Origin: Pempheris klunzingeri
Taxonomy: Eukaryota > Chordata > Actinopteri > Acropomatiformes > Pempheridae
DNA: 64,000 nucleotides
NCBI RefSeq assembly: GCF_042242105.1
Contig: NC_092013.1
Location: forward strand, 12,765,618 to 12,829,617
Reading direction: 5' to 3'
Numbering within the stretch: the first letter of the stretch is position 1; each line of letters starts with the position of its first letter. The position numbers and the translations under genes were made by a program. This document shows, one piece after another, positions 1-10,579 of the stretch. A model generated the notes under the pieces. The model was not told the origin of the DNA, did not search any database, and saw nothing but the letters and a program-made list of their open reading frames with translations.

Positions 1-64
1 TTAAGAAATGTGATCAAAGCAGAAGAGCAACAGTCCAAATGATCAGCAGGCGTCTGTTTTCCTG

Positions 65-3000
65 TCATGTCATAAACACGGAGTGAGCCGCTCGCATCTC
101 TTCTGATCCCCGCTGGAGAGAAGAAACTCCTGACGCATGGAGGACAGTCTGTAAATGCTGGATCCTCTCTGCATGCAGCAGCATTGTTGGTTTCCTTTTT
201 GCCAGTTCAGCGGACAGTCTGCAGATGCGTTCCTCCAACTGTCAACATCACAAACATCAGCTGTGACTCAGGTAAGTGATTTTTATACCGTTTCCCCTTA
301 TATGACCTCTGATTGCTGACTTTTTTTTCCCCACAGCCGATGATCTCTTCTCCTCAAAAGAATGCATGCAAAATTTAAGACATCAGTGTAAATTACACGG
401 GAAGTTACCCTGAAGTAACCTTCCTCGTGATCAGCACTTGAGGTTACAACATGCATTTTTCTCATTTGCCATTTTTATTCGCTAGTTAGTTAGTTAGTTG
501 TATGAGTTGTGGTTATATGTGGTTCTACCCTTTGCATAAAGATATGATGGATCATGCTTAAAGAATTCCCCGTTTCCTGTTAGGGTTAGGGCCTTTTGAC
601 TCTCATTGTCCAACACAGGCAAAAAAAATGCAGACAAAATTTGCACTTGATGACTTGATTTCTTTAAGCTCAGTGCTGATGTTTGAAACCCATGAAAATT
701 GTGTTGAGTTTGGATGAAATTTGGCAATTTGGGATTCAACAACAAAATCAGGACTATAACAAAGTCATCGTCGCTAAAGTGTAAACTACAAATTTAAGTA
801 TCATACAAGTTCTGACATTTCTGGCCTGTTTGCAGTTTTTAAAAGTGTTGTTTTCTGTTTAACATAAAACAGGCAAAACGATCTCATCCTCATTACCTCC
901 TTCAGCTCCTGACAAACAGCATGCCTTTCTATTTGTTCGTCTCTTCCACTGGTCTGCAGCCAACTTTGTAGCACTTCTTTCAGTCTCTGCCATGCCCTGA
1001 GAAGACGCACACAGTCAAACATCAGTGACTCTTTAGACCAGCTGTTGAACAGCACAACACGAATGGAAAAACTGCGCTGACAGATTTCTTACCTGAGCTG
1101 CTTCCTGTCCTGTTGGTATGTCTTCATGTCCAGCTGGATGCTGAGCAGCTCTCTGGTCAGAGCTGCATCTTGTATGGTTTCTTCACTGGATGCTCTCAGA
1201 CGTCCGCCTTGAAGAAGCACAACAAAATGTTGAGACCACAGCTTTTGTGATATTCTGCATAATCCAAGACAGACAATCGTGTTATTTCATGATGAATTAC
1301 AAGAACTCACTGGTGTCTGTGGTCATGAAAGCAGAGGGGGGTAACAGAACGCCTTGGTTTGTCTCAGGAGGGTCCATAGTGGACATGTGAGGCTTAGAGG
1401 TCTGATGTGTGGAGGAAACGGGGACTTTGGCAGCGGGATGGAGGCAGGACAACTCTGTACGCTGACCTTCTTGTGAACTGAGCTGCGAGGATTTTGGAGC
1501 TGCTTCAGCACTGGTGAAGACAGACTGCTTTGGGGTGCTAGAAAACAAAAAAAAAAAGGCTTTAACAAGATGCATATGTTATGTAAGCTGAGTTCTCATT
1601 TGAAATCTAGTGATTAAAAATCACGTAATGCAATTTCATAATGTAGAAAAAAATTATACTTCATTTTCAGTGGAGACTCAAACGCTTCCTCACAGCGACG
1701 TGGCTGACGACGAGGCATACGGGTGAGAAGTCTGGAACAAAACAAAACAACAACAAAAAACTGAAGAATGAGTCCATGTGTTAAACACAGATTCACAACC
1801 TGTCAGAGGTTCAGACTCACAGTTTGCTAAGCACTCCATCTTCAGCTTCCTGCTCCACTGAGTCAGACGGTGAAACGCTCGTCATTCCAGGTGTAGTCAA
1901 ACAGAAGGTCACGCTCTTTTTTAGTGGTTGACCTTTGACCTCTTGTTGTCTTCGTGGTTTACACAACGCCCGCTGCTTCCACCGATTAGCACAGCGCTTA
2001 ACCACTCTCTGGAGATGTCGCGATTTCTGCAGGAGCCAGGCAGACTTAATGATGTGATACTCCGATTCAGTGACAAAATATCTACTAAACAAACACACGA
2101 ACACACACCCACCTGCTCTTGGCTGTGCTGTGTTAGGCTCGTTGTGAGGTCGTTCATGTGAACAGCGTATGTTAGGATGCGTGTCACTCCCTCCCTCAGC
2201 AGCTGGTCTCTGTAGACCTGTGCAGCTCTGGATGCCTGCTCTTGTTTCCTGCGCTGCTCTGTGACCCACAGCCTCCATCCGTACAACACCTGCAGCAGGT
2301 TCACAAAACAACGTCACGACACGTTGAGCCATGTGAGCAACAATTCTACAATTCAGTGCTCAATTTTGTGGTGACAGAAGAATGTGCAGGCAGGTGTTAC
2401 CTTGGCCTGAAGAGTGAGGGACCAGTGCCAGAGCGCTCGCTCTGTCTGCTTTGTTTCTCTCCGTCTGTGCTGCAGCTGTTAGCAGAAAGCAAACCAAAGT
2501 CACAGCCAGTTTAACTGCAATCAAACCACCTTTATCAGTCTGACGTTGATATAAACTCATACTAATGTTCCACATAGAAAGCTGAGCAATTAGTAACACA
2601 AGAAACAAGATCACAAAAAAAAAAACAAGGTTTCTCTCCATTTTCTTCTCTTCATCTGGCTGAAATGAGCAATTTTAAAGGAGTACAGCAACTTCTTATT
2701 TTAGTTTTCCATAAAGTTGGGAGACATGAGAGATGTCCTAAAATCTGGATGCAACAATCTTAATAAATTCATGTCAGACTTCACAAAGCTCCTCCAGAGC
2801 CGCAGAGGACATTACACAACAGTTTTTACAGGCCTTGTAACTACTTGTCACTTTACTTTACTGACAAGTAAAGTGATCTTTGTGTGTAAAATCAGTGGAC
2901 TTTAAGAGGCTAAAGCGTTTGGAGTGTGAAAAAGAATATTAACAAACCTTCATTTTCCACTGTTCAAAGTATGTCTGGTACATCTTTAATCTCAGCAAAA

Positions 3001-6000
3001 GGAGTCCCTGACGTTTCATTACCTATGAAATAATCACATTTTCAAAAATTCACGTTTAAAAAAAATATGATGTCAACAGTGTGGCTTTATGCAACAGTTA
3101 AGGGATAATGAAGTTACAACCTTGTTTTTCTGGTATTGAAAGTGATGCTTATTCCACGCTTTCATTGCTTTAGAGAGGAGCTTGGACTCATGGTGCTGTC
3201 TGGCTTTCTCCATGCATTTTCTCTCTCTCCGAGCCTCCCTCGTTCGCTTCCTCCATCGTCTCAAGGACCGCAGCAGCCGCACTACACACAAAAAACATCA
3301 GTTAAAAAATGGAGGACGATTCAGTTGCCTGATCTTCATGGTAGACAAAAGATTAAGTTAATCTTGTTGACAATATGAAAAAACAATACCTGCAAAATAC
3401 TTGCAGGGACAAACATTCACATAAAAAACTTAATCTATTAACACAAAATAAATATTGAAAAGGACTTAAAATACTTGCATGTGCTGCATGTGATCACTAT
3501 AAGAAGTCCTGTTGTTACCTTGATTTATGGACTTCTGAGCTCTGCTCACTGCTTCCTCCTGCTGGTGGCGCATTGACACTGCACATGTTGCTGCTTTTCT
3601 CCAAGCAAGAAACACCTGCACAGATTCAGTGTAAAGAAAGCAATGAGCCGAGGATACAACAAAGAAAAAACTATTATCGTTTTGAATTTGAGAGCATCAG
3701 ACTCAAACTTTTCAACCTTAAGTTGAAGGAGATGCTGAAAGTGATTCTGTGCCTTTCGCTGCATGAACTTGACCTCTGTCACCAGCACTGCGTTCTCCCT
3801 CCAAACACAGAGAACCTTCCTGTAGAGAGATATTATTGAGGGGATACAGAGGAAATGGGAACAGGCAGGGGGTCAGTGACACAGCATTTTATTGATAATC
3901 ATAGTGTTTTCTAATGAAAGAAATTCAAACTCGGACTTCAGATTTTGAGAACAAATATAAATCAATAGGATTTGTGTTCAGTACCTGAGAAAGTTCAGTT
4001 TTTGTTGTCTGTAAAGTTCCTCTGCATGAATGTAGATCTGAGACATCTGTAGATGGTGTGTCTGTGAACACATCAGCATACTGTCTATCAGCTTTAACAT
4101 GATTTTTGTTACTCCAACCTTAAGAAGTCACATGATTACAAATGCTGATGTACCTTCCAGGCCATAAATGTGCATTTGAGAAGCTTAACTTCATGGTAAC
4201 GCTGCATGTGCTTCACTCTGCTTTTCTTCACTCGCTGGCTCTGAACAAACTGATCATACATACAAGAGTCACTAACACACACACACACACACACACCTGG
4301 AACAGATAACTGTGCATCTGAATTGTAACATGCTGTTACATACTAACACATCAGTGCTCTGCTCTCATTGAGACACTATGCAGACTAACACAGATGCTTA
4401 GCAGAACAGTTCAAATGAACATATAAGTTTCCAGACCTAAAAATGTGAGTTTCTGTCTTTTTTAACCCTTGAGCCAAAAACACTGATGCCTATCAGATAT
4501 TAAGTGAGTAAATGTTGTGCAAACAGGACAGCTCAGATACTACAGAATCACCTCCTTCCATTTTTCCACAGCCCTTCTCATGCAGCTCAGGTCACCCTGA
4601 AGACAAGCCTGCTGCTCTCGATTTCTCCTGAAATGCATTGTGTTCAAAAATAGGTGTTAGACAAGAGAACAGAAACTTCACCGCTCCGCTCACTCTTTAG
4701 CGGCACTCGGTTTGCTTCACCTATCTCGGATCTCAGTGCTGTTGTCCTTCCACTGCGTCACCGTCTTGTAAAGGAGTCTGTGCAGGTACAGGCGCTCTGA
4801 AGCCTCCTGTTTCTCCTCCTCATTGATCTGCTGTTCTGTTCGCTGCCTCCAGCGACCCCAGGCTCTCTGCAAGCGGCACCGCTCCTCGTGGAGAATGGCC
4901 TGATAACAGCGAGATATTGGTCAGTACCTGACACACAGCGCTTAATCAACCATATGCAATAGCTCAGGTTTTCCATTAACAGCTAACATACCAGCCGCTC
5001 AGAGAGCATCTGCTCTTTGTGCTTCTCTGATCGTTCCCACCATGTGTAAAACACCCAGGTGCACTGACGCTGCCTGAGAACACAGTGATCAGAGAAATCA
5101 TAAAGACACAACAGAAGGATCAACTCTGCTTGGTTTGGAAATTAATTACAGCACAAGTACAAATCAGGGGTGTAGTTTGACTCACTGATTATAGACTTCT
5201 GCCTTGTGCCTCCTCTGTTTATGGAGTCTTCTCTGCAGCGTAAACTCAACCCACGAGTTGAAACACAGAGGCACCATTCGTTCAGAAAACCAAATGTCTG
5301 CACGATGCTCCAGTTCCTGCAGAAAAACTTTATAGTTTTACATTTGCAATTAAAGGATATCTCTGGTATTTTTAAACCTGGGTTCTGGTTTTACATATTT
5401 TTTGCATTTGAAATAGCTGGAAGGTGCAAAACATTTTGGAATCGGTCCAATAGATCTCCTTAGCCGTCAGTCACAAATGGGCGGTGAACCATGGCTGTAT
5501 CCTTAGATTTCTAAGGACATTCAAGTACGTCCACTAAAAGTGCTTGTTTTTGTGAGTGACAGACTCAGATTGATATGTCTGACAACATTACGAAAAGGAT
5601 CCCTACAGAGACAGTCCTGTCAGATCCTTTTTGTTTAGCCAGAAACAATTGTTATATCACTCTCCAAAGCCACCAGACTCCACTGACAAAAACAGTCATT
5701 TTAACTCGCGGAACATGGGAGTCGCGGTTTTTGTCAGTGGAGTCTGGTGGCTTTGGAGAGAGTGATATAACAGCCATTTCTGGTTAAACAAAAAGGATCT
5801 TGCATGTCTATCTCTGTAGGGAGCCTTGCTGTTATGTTGTCAGACACTTCGAATTACAATTCCAGCCTGCCACTGCCAAACACAAGCACTCTGAGTGGAG
5901 AACTTTGACTGGCAACGGTTGCCTCAAAGGATTATATTAAAGCTACTGTGGCCTGTTCATGGCAGCCAAGTGATCTACTAGACCAATACCAAAAGTTTTT

Positions 6001-8659
6001 GCACCTACCAGTCTATTTCGAAATTGGTGCAAAAATAGGGCCCAGGATTAAAGTACTAATGTTTTCCTTTAGTCATCGAAGCATTCAAAACTAAATTCGA
6101 CTGAGTGACTTAAATTAACAATATAGTATTATAAAGTCTTTCTCTCTGCTCTGTGAGTATTGCTCATGTATTGGCTCTAGAAATACCTGCATGTGTCTCT
6201 GCTCGGCAAGTTCTTCCCTCCAGTGGTGAAAACAGCTGCCCAACAGGGATGTGCTGTAAAGATTAATCAGAATCAAAATAAAAATAATAAATTTTTTAAT
6301 TTAAATCCAAATTATGTTACAGGATCAACTTTATATGAAATATGCAGCATGATTCCAGCACGGACAATACAACATAAAGCATTTAATACATTTTTTCACT
6401 GGGAAATGTAAAAACAAAACACCTGTGTTTCGTCAGTGCCTTTCCTCTTAGGGGTTGATAACTCTTGTCTTCAGCCTCCTCCAGACGGTCCCGCCACAGC
6501 TTCCAGTACTTACTCATCGTCTATGGAAAACACAAAACCCTTAGGTGCTTTAAAAACGTTACTTAAAATACATAATTGACACTATAGTGTTAGTATAATA
6601 GACTGCTCATCAATTACAGTTTGATGATAATGTTGGAAGGCCATGTTGTTGTTCAGCCGGTGTGTTTTGTTCCTGACGACGTTAAGAGAAAGTCCCTGCA
6701 GTCCAGCACTCTGCAACAAGAACACAGTGATCAGGACACCAAACTCTCTCTGCTTGTATGCTGTGGTTTATTTTTTTCTTTAATCTTACCATTAGATGAT
6801 GGTGGTGATGTTGACTTGCAACCCTGTTTCTTTCTGCCTCCTCCCTGCACAGCGTCACATCTGCTGACAAGCTCAAGAATCAAACAACTACATTGATAAT
6901 CATGAGCCCCCTTCTGTGCCTCAGCAGACTAATTATGATGCTGTTTTATTTCTGGATAAGGATACAAGCTCTCCAGTGCTCCAGTACTCTACGCTGGACG
7001 CTCTGTACGGCAAAACGCCCTGCAGCCTGCAAACGATGCTCCTCGCTCTGTTTGTGATACAACGCGCTGCTCCATTTATTCCAGCACATCATTGCCAGGC
7101 GGAGAGAGCAGGCAAGCCGAGCCACATCTTTAAAAACAAAAAGAAAAACAAAGAAAGAATCAGCAGAGGAATTGTAAGAGACAAGTGAATAGTCAAGCTT
7201 AGATACTGTTGAGATGTGAATATACATGAGAAGTATAGTATGAATGAGCTCCGACCTTGTGACTTCTTCTTGGTTTGGAGACAAAACACATAAACCTTCC
7301 AATGATTTAGTGTTTTTCTTTTCAGTCGCAGGACGAAGTGAACTTCAGCTTTGGATTCTTTCTCTTTCTGGCAAAGAGCAGCTGCGTGCGCTTCTTTCCA
7401 CTGAAGCCAAGTCTTTGGTAAGAGGATCACATGCCAGCAAAACAAAATACAAATGGAGGAGATCAATAGTTATCACACGCAATATATGATTCACAGGTGT
7501 GTTGGAACATGTCTTTACCCTCCTCTGTAAAATTAGCACCCTCTGTTTCAGAGCTTGGTCTTCCAAAGCGTGAAAGTGTTGATGCTGCTGCAGCCTCGCC
7601 TGCCACAAGGTCCACGCTGAACTGCGTGGGTGGGAAAACACAACAGTGTTAAAACCAATAATCCGACAAGCATTACAGGTGTCGGTCTGATTTATAAATG
7701 CAGTGAGCTTACTGCAGAGTTGCGAGTCTGCTGTGCTCACGAGCAGATTCAACCATCCTGTTCTTCATTCGCCTCATTTCTGTGAAAACCTCCCATCTGT
7801 CCCAAATCAGACGCATCCGTTGCCTGTCAGCTAGCGACGGAAACAAAGCAATTAATACCAAAAACAGCTGCTTGTGATATCTAGCAAAACATAAGGCTTT
7901 AATGCTTCATTGCATGTGGCAAAAATCATACCAAATGACTGAGCATTATGGATTTTACTCTTCTTTTCCCTCTGCAGTGACATGAATGTTCGCCAGCCAT
8001 GGAAAGCCAAGCTGTAGAGATAATACCTGAAACACAAAACACATCATTAGCAGACAAAACCCCTGTTCGTGAGCTCAGCTGACTGAGGTACCAGACTGAA
8101 TGATGCACCTGTAGTGACACTCGGCTCGCATTAAAAGACTCCACTCCCTCCTGGACGTCCACCACTCGTCTCTCCATCCTTCAAAGGCTTTTCTTAAGAC
8201 CACACTGTTATAGTGGGACCTGCCAATATTATCATCCTTGGGTTAGGGGAAGGACATTTGAACAAGCCACACAGAACTGAGATCTCAGCTTTAAATAGAC
8301 TATGATTTATCCTAAGTTTAGTAGTGTAACATGTTACTTGGCTTTGTGAGGACGAATTCGACCAAAGGTGTTCTGCATCCATATCTTTAGAAACTTCCTC
8401 GCCAAGTGCCTGCAGTGATTGAACAACTCAATTATAAATGATAGAGGATAAACGTAGTGAGCTGAAATACAGTCAGTGAAGTGTCTGAGCACCTTATTCT
8501 CAGCTCCTTGAGTCTTCCGCCTTTGTTCCAGTTGTATCCAACTCTGTAAGGAACCTTTCTGGTGTGAACTTTGCGGACTTGTTTGGTCTCACCACCAGAG
8601 CTCACACTGCTTGGTCGAGGTCTCACTGGATCTGGCTTTCTGGTGTTTCTACCTTGCAT
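65..8659 (-). CDS. sfi1: SFI1 centrin-binding repeat protein, complete, 30 exons
   Basis: Spliced CDS of 1170 codons plus stop; phases agree throughout. Exons 5'->3': 8659-8493, 8409-8338, 8219-8109, 8026-7932, 7830-7713, 7621-7519, 7412-7256, 7127-6966, 6860-6790, 6710-6618, 6520-6423, 6253-6187, 5316-5186, 5073-4992, 4899-4721, 4627-4552, 4240-4154, 4046-3985, 3819-3717, 3615-3519, 3281-3121, 3022-2948, 2475-2401, 2289-2113, 2026-1821, 1731-1660, 1537-1311, 1207-1093, 996-897, 238-65. Most exons encode one or two helical repeats with a tryptophan core (AWKSW-like: LWQARL, HWRA, AWGRWRQR, AWNKHH), the units that bind centrin in SFI1. The start region GRLKELRIR, the segment YRDQLLREGVTRIL and the C-terminal coiled coil all match remembered human SFI1 (1242 aa). 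Known role: a centriole and spindle-pole component that scaffolds centrins. The start ATG at 8659 is the first in the exon that carries GRLKELRIR; an upstream non-coding exon is likely. Confidence 0.9.
239..896 (-). other. Last intron of sfi1
   Basis: A 658-base intron between the last two sfi1 coding exons. It has a GTAATG donor and a TTGACAG acceptor. I see no gene in it, only short TTAG repeats near 482-500. The sfi1 poly(A) site must lie left of position 65 or beyond the window edge. Confidence 0.6.
2476..2947 (-). other. sfi1 intron with a short hairpin
   Basis: An intron of about 470 bases. At about 2845-2876 it contains an imperfect hairpin of TCACTTTACTT against AAGTAAAGTGA. No coding signal was seen, and the ORFs here are not conserved with any SFI1 sequence I remember. 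Confidence 0.5.
4274..4296. repeat. (AC)n microsatellite
   Basis: About 11 AC dinucleotide units inside an sfi1 intron. Confidence 0.9.
5352..6070. mobile_element. Foldback (large inverted-repeat) transposon in an sfi1 intron
   Basis: The two halves are imperfect reverse complements over nearly the whole length. The outer ends TAAAGGA and TCCTTTA pair, as do CCTGGGTTCTGG with the GGGCCCAGG side, AGGTGCAAAA with TTTTTGCACCT, GTCTGACAACAT with ATGTTGTCAGAC, and GGATCCCTACAGAGA with TCTCTGTAGGGAG. The pairing continues to a short loop around 5705-5722. Arms are about 340 bases. No transposase is encoded, so it is non-autonomous. It lies between sfi1 exons 6253-6187 and 5316-5186 and does not disturb them. 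End positions are approximate and I could not define a target-site duplication. The arms have diverged by many substitutions, so the insertion is not recent. Confidence 0.8.
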
Positions 8660-8683
8660 TATATCTAACCAGCGTCCCCACCT

Positions 8684-9640
8684 GCAGAACCGCAACCTCA
8701 CATTTTAAACTACAAGCAACAATGTACCCTTGTTTTAAGTCGTTTGTACGTAATAAAAATCACATCGTCCATGAACGTGAACAAATCGTTTGAGTAACCA
8801 AGTGCCGCGCGTTTGTTTTTTCCTTGTCACGTGACCGGGTGTCACACAGGGGTGTGTTCCGGACACTGTTGTCATTGGCAACAGGCTGCGCTCATGGTCT
8901 GCGCAGTACACACTGAAGTGAGTTTAAGTTCCGCCTCTCTCGTTTTCACACTATCTAATATTATTTCCAAGCAGTGGTTATTACACCTTATCCTCCATAT
9001 CGTAGTTTAACTTCTGACATTTTCATATTCTCGCTGTGCGGCGCAGAGTACCAGTAAAGATGCTACAATAATCTCTGGTACTAGTCTGTAACGCACCCTC
9101 AGGGTCCTCTCAGAGTAACGGATACTCGCAATGGTGCACCTGGCAGCTCGGGAGGGCGGGGTCAGGCGTATACACAAAGAAGCGCCGTGAGACGGCTACG
9201 GCAGAGTCACAAATCGGACAAACCCCAAGTCAACAAGTAGCTGCCCTAAATAGTGCCTTTTTGAATGTTCTAAATTAAGTGTAAGTTATTCGTCCACAAA
9301 GAAAGTTAGATTTTTTCACGGTTTATATTGCCCTTTATCGTGGTCATATATTATGGTTTAATTATTAAAACGTATAATTGCTGACGAACATTAGCATATT
9401 TAAAATTCTACAAAGGCGCGGTGGGCACAGTGTAATCTTTCCTAGGACCTTCTTAAAGCGGTGATCAGAGGAAAATTGCTGCTACGACTTAGAAAACAGA
9501 GAAAGAGCAGACAATTATTTGAGATTACACAGTCTCCGAGTGAATTAATTTGTTATTTGGACCTGTGTTATTGTGTTTAGTTATCCCGTTACAGAGTGCG
9601 TTTGCGGAAATCACTGCTACAAGTCAGCCGGCTTTAGATT
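8684..9640. promoter_or_regulatory. Bidirectional promoter between sfi1 and eif4enif1
   Basis: The sfi1 coding start (minus) and the eif4enif1 start (plus) point away from this CpG-bearing block, which has no convincing ORF. The human genes are also head to head, so the arrangement looks ancestral. A GTCACGTGAC palindrome lies at 8826-8835. The likely eif4enif1 non-coding first exon ends at 9786 with a GTGAGT donor. Transcription starts are not mapped. Confidence 0.6.
8826..8835. promoter_or_regulatory. CACGTG E-box palindrome
   Basis: A ten-base perfect palindrome, GTCACGTGAC, in the shared sfi1/eif4enif1 promoter. The core CACGTG is the site type bound by USF, MYC/MAX and TFEB-class bHLH factors. 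It lies about 170 bases upstream of the sfi1 start codon. Confidence 0.5.
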
Positions 9641-9681
9641 TGGTAGTTTGCTGGGTGGGTATTATCCCCATTCCCCAGCTA

Positions 9682-9725
9682 GTTAGCTAGCTAGCTAAAG
9701 GTGCTAGGTTTGCTAGCTAGCTAAC
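9682..9725. repeat. 14-bp perfect inverted repeat (GCTAGC-rich hairpin)
   Basis: GTTAGCTAGCTAGC (9682-9695) is the exact reverse complement of GCTAGCTAGCTAAC (9712-9725), with a 16-base spacer. It lies in the inferred 5' UTR or leader of eif4enif1, just before the exon 1 donor at 9787. It could fold in RNA or simply be a local repeat expansion. Confidence 0.75.
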
Positions 9726-10579
9726 TAACGTGAACTGCCGCTGCTTGACCGTAAGGAAACCAGTATCCACGCAGCATCCAAACAGAGTGAGTTTACCGTT
9801 GGTGTTTTTCTCGATGTACTAGCTCCCCACTTGTTTACGAATCTTATACTACCAATAAGTGGTAATAACTATGTGTGGGACGCTAGCTTAGCTAACCCTC
9901 CACCAATGTCTGCGTTAATTGTTAGCGTGTATTTTCTCGAGACTCGGCTACGAAATGATAAACTTAGCGACAGATTGGCTAAGTAACGTCAACGTTCTCC
10001 ATTGGCTGCTGTTTTTTTAAAAGTTAAAAACAGCTTCAATCACAGTTCAGACGCTACAGATTTGGTAATTAACGCCAATGCTAGGTAAATTATTGTAATT
10101 GGCGTGTCTCGTCTCACGTCAGCGGTCTCTGGCTGTTGTCAATTAACTTGCTAATTGGTTAGCAGCGTCTGTTAAAACTGTCCCCTTGAAAGTTCATGCG
10201 ATTTTAGGTGAAGTTTATTTTCAATTTTATGTCTGTTTTTTTTGGTTGTGCTATTCACGTTTAAGACTACTTTTCATATGTTTTTTTTTTTCTGAGTAAA
10301 CATGTCTCATCTTCGCCTGCTATTCCCAGCACTGCAATGACAATGCGTTGCTCCGAATGAAAAAAATAAATCCTCATTGATTGACAAAAATGATCAGTTA
10401 ATCAATATCAATTTAAGCAGTTAGTTTCACCTTTAAGGCCACATAATTGTTCAGTCAGATCCACATTCAAAAGTCAGTGGAGCAGCTACTGTAATGCCTG
10501 ACATTAACTTTGTCTCCAACAGGACCAGAGTCATTGTTGGGCTGGAAGCTGTTTTTTTTTTCTGTGTCTGAAATCAGTC

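Noticed and set aside
2845-2876. Hairpin in an sfi1 intron as a possible microRNA
   Set aside because: The stem is too short and imperfect for a microRNA precursor.
8109-8204. sfi1 exon 3 acceptor at 8205
   Set aside because: Possible TAACAG acceptor, but using the upstream GGCAG (exon to 8219) gives five more residues and a better match to human SFI1 in the same frame.
8660-8701. Longer N-terminus for sfi1 starting at 8701
   Set aside because: That start would be GTG, not ATG, and a TTCTGCAG acceptor at about 8684 suggests the exon begins later. The ATG at 8659 was preferred.
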